From S010-25 sp964466455 (lineage in GTDB: Bacteria > Pseudomonadota > Gammaproteobacteria > SZUA-229): DNA of 22,383 bases. The DNA lies in assembly GCA_964466455.1 (NCBI GenBank), contig CAYXNL010000039.1, forward strand, positions 1 through 22,383. The letters run 5' to 3'. Positions within the stretch are counted from its first letter, which is position 1. Each line of letters opens with the position of its first letter. A model generated the notes under the pieces. The model saw nothing but the letters and a program-made list of their open reading frames with translations, had not been told where the DNA came from and searched no databases. Both the position numbers and the translations under genes were made by a program. This document shows positions 22,362 through 22,383 of this stretch, piece by piece.

Positions 22362-22383
22362 TCACCTGATCTGAGGTGATTTT
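22362..22383 (+). terminator. Terminator-like hairpin at the window end
   Basis: TCACCT and AGGTGA form a 6-base-pair stem with a 6-base loop (22362-22379), followed by TTTT as far as the window reaches. No intact gene in the window ends just before it, so it may belong to the decayed region or act with sequence beyond the edge. Confidence 0.4.

Overview
The window looks like chromosomal DNA of a gammaproteobacterium, probably an environmental (sulfur-oxidiser- or methanotroph-like) lineage. The main support is the rhlB / trxA-rho arrangement known from enterobacteria, together with purEK, prfC, psiE, a phosphoketolase-acetate kinase pair and a VPLPA-CTERM surface protein. No rRNA, tRNA or CRISPR array was seen. 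The lineage guess is inference.

Bases 1-4995 form a distinct, more G+C-rich block. It holds an apparent four-gene operon: two membrane proteins built from a type II secretion ATPase N-terminal-like domain plus DUF202-like modules, a membrane sensor histidine kinase, and a stand-alone receiver protein. Each DUF202-like module starts with a run of six Arg-Thr-x-Leu-Ala heptads, five runs in all. The block ends in the C-terminal remnant of an IS200-like (Y1) transposase whose stop codon overlaps that of rho. I infer an imported cassette and consider it the best candidate for an undescribed system.

Bases 4992-10490 are core genes: rho and trxA (minus), rhlB divergent (plus), then purE-purK (minus), convergent with rhlB. 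Short tandem duplications of 13-18 bases sit just behind several stop codons or in leaders here and further on.

Bases 10650-12500 are a loose accessory stretch: two small minus-strand genes (one secreted product), psiE, a decayed IS5-type end, and a 62-residue protein gene that meets xfp tail to tail. ackA-xfp (12493-16088, minus) encodes a phosphoketolase route to acetate with ATP gain.

Bases 16366-18365 carry a tightly packed hemerythrin / DUF2249 / polytopic membrane protein operon that suggests nitric oxide or oxygen handling. Next come a VPLPA-CTERM protein and a Nudix hydrolase, lying between two 32-base direct repeats, then prfC (minus). The right edge (about 21700-22383) is debris: broken Fic-protein C-termini, an unidentified minus-strand fragment and a terminator-like hairpin at the last base.
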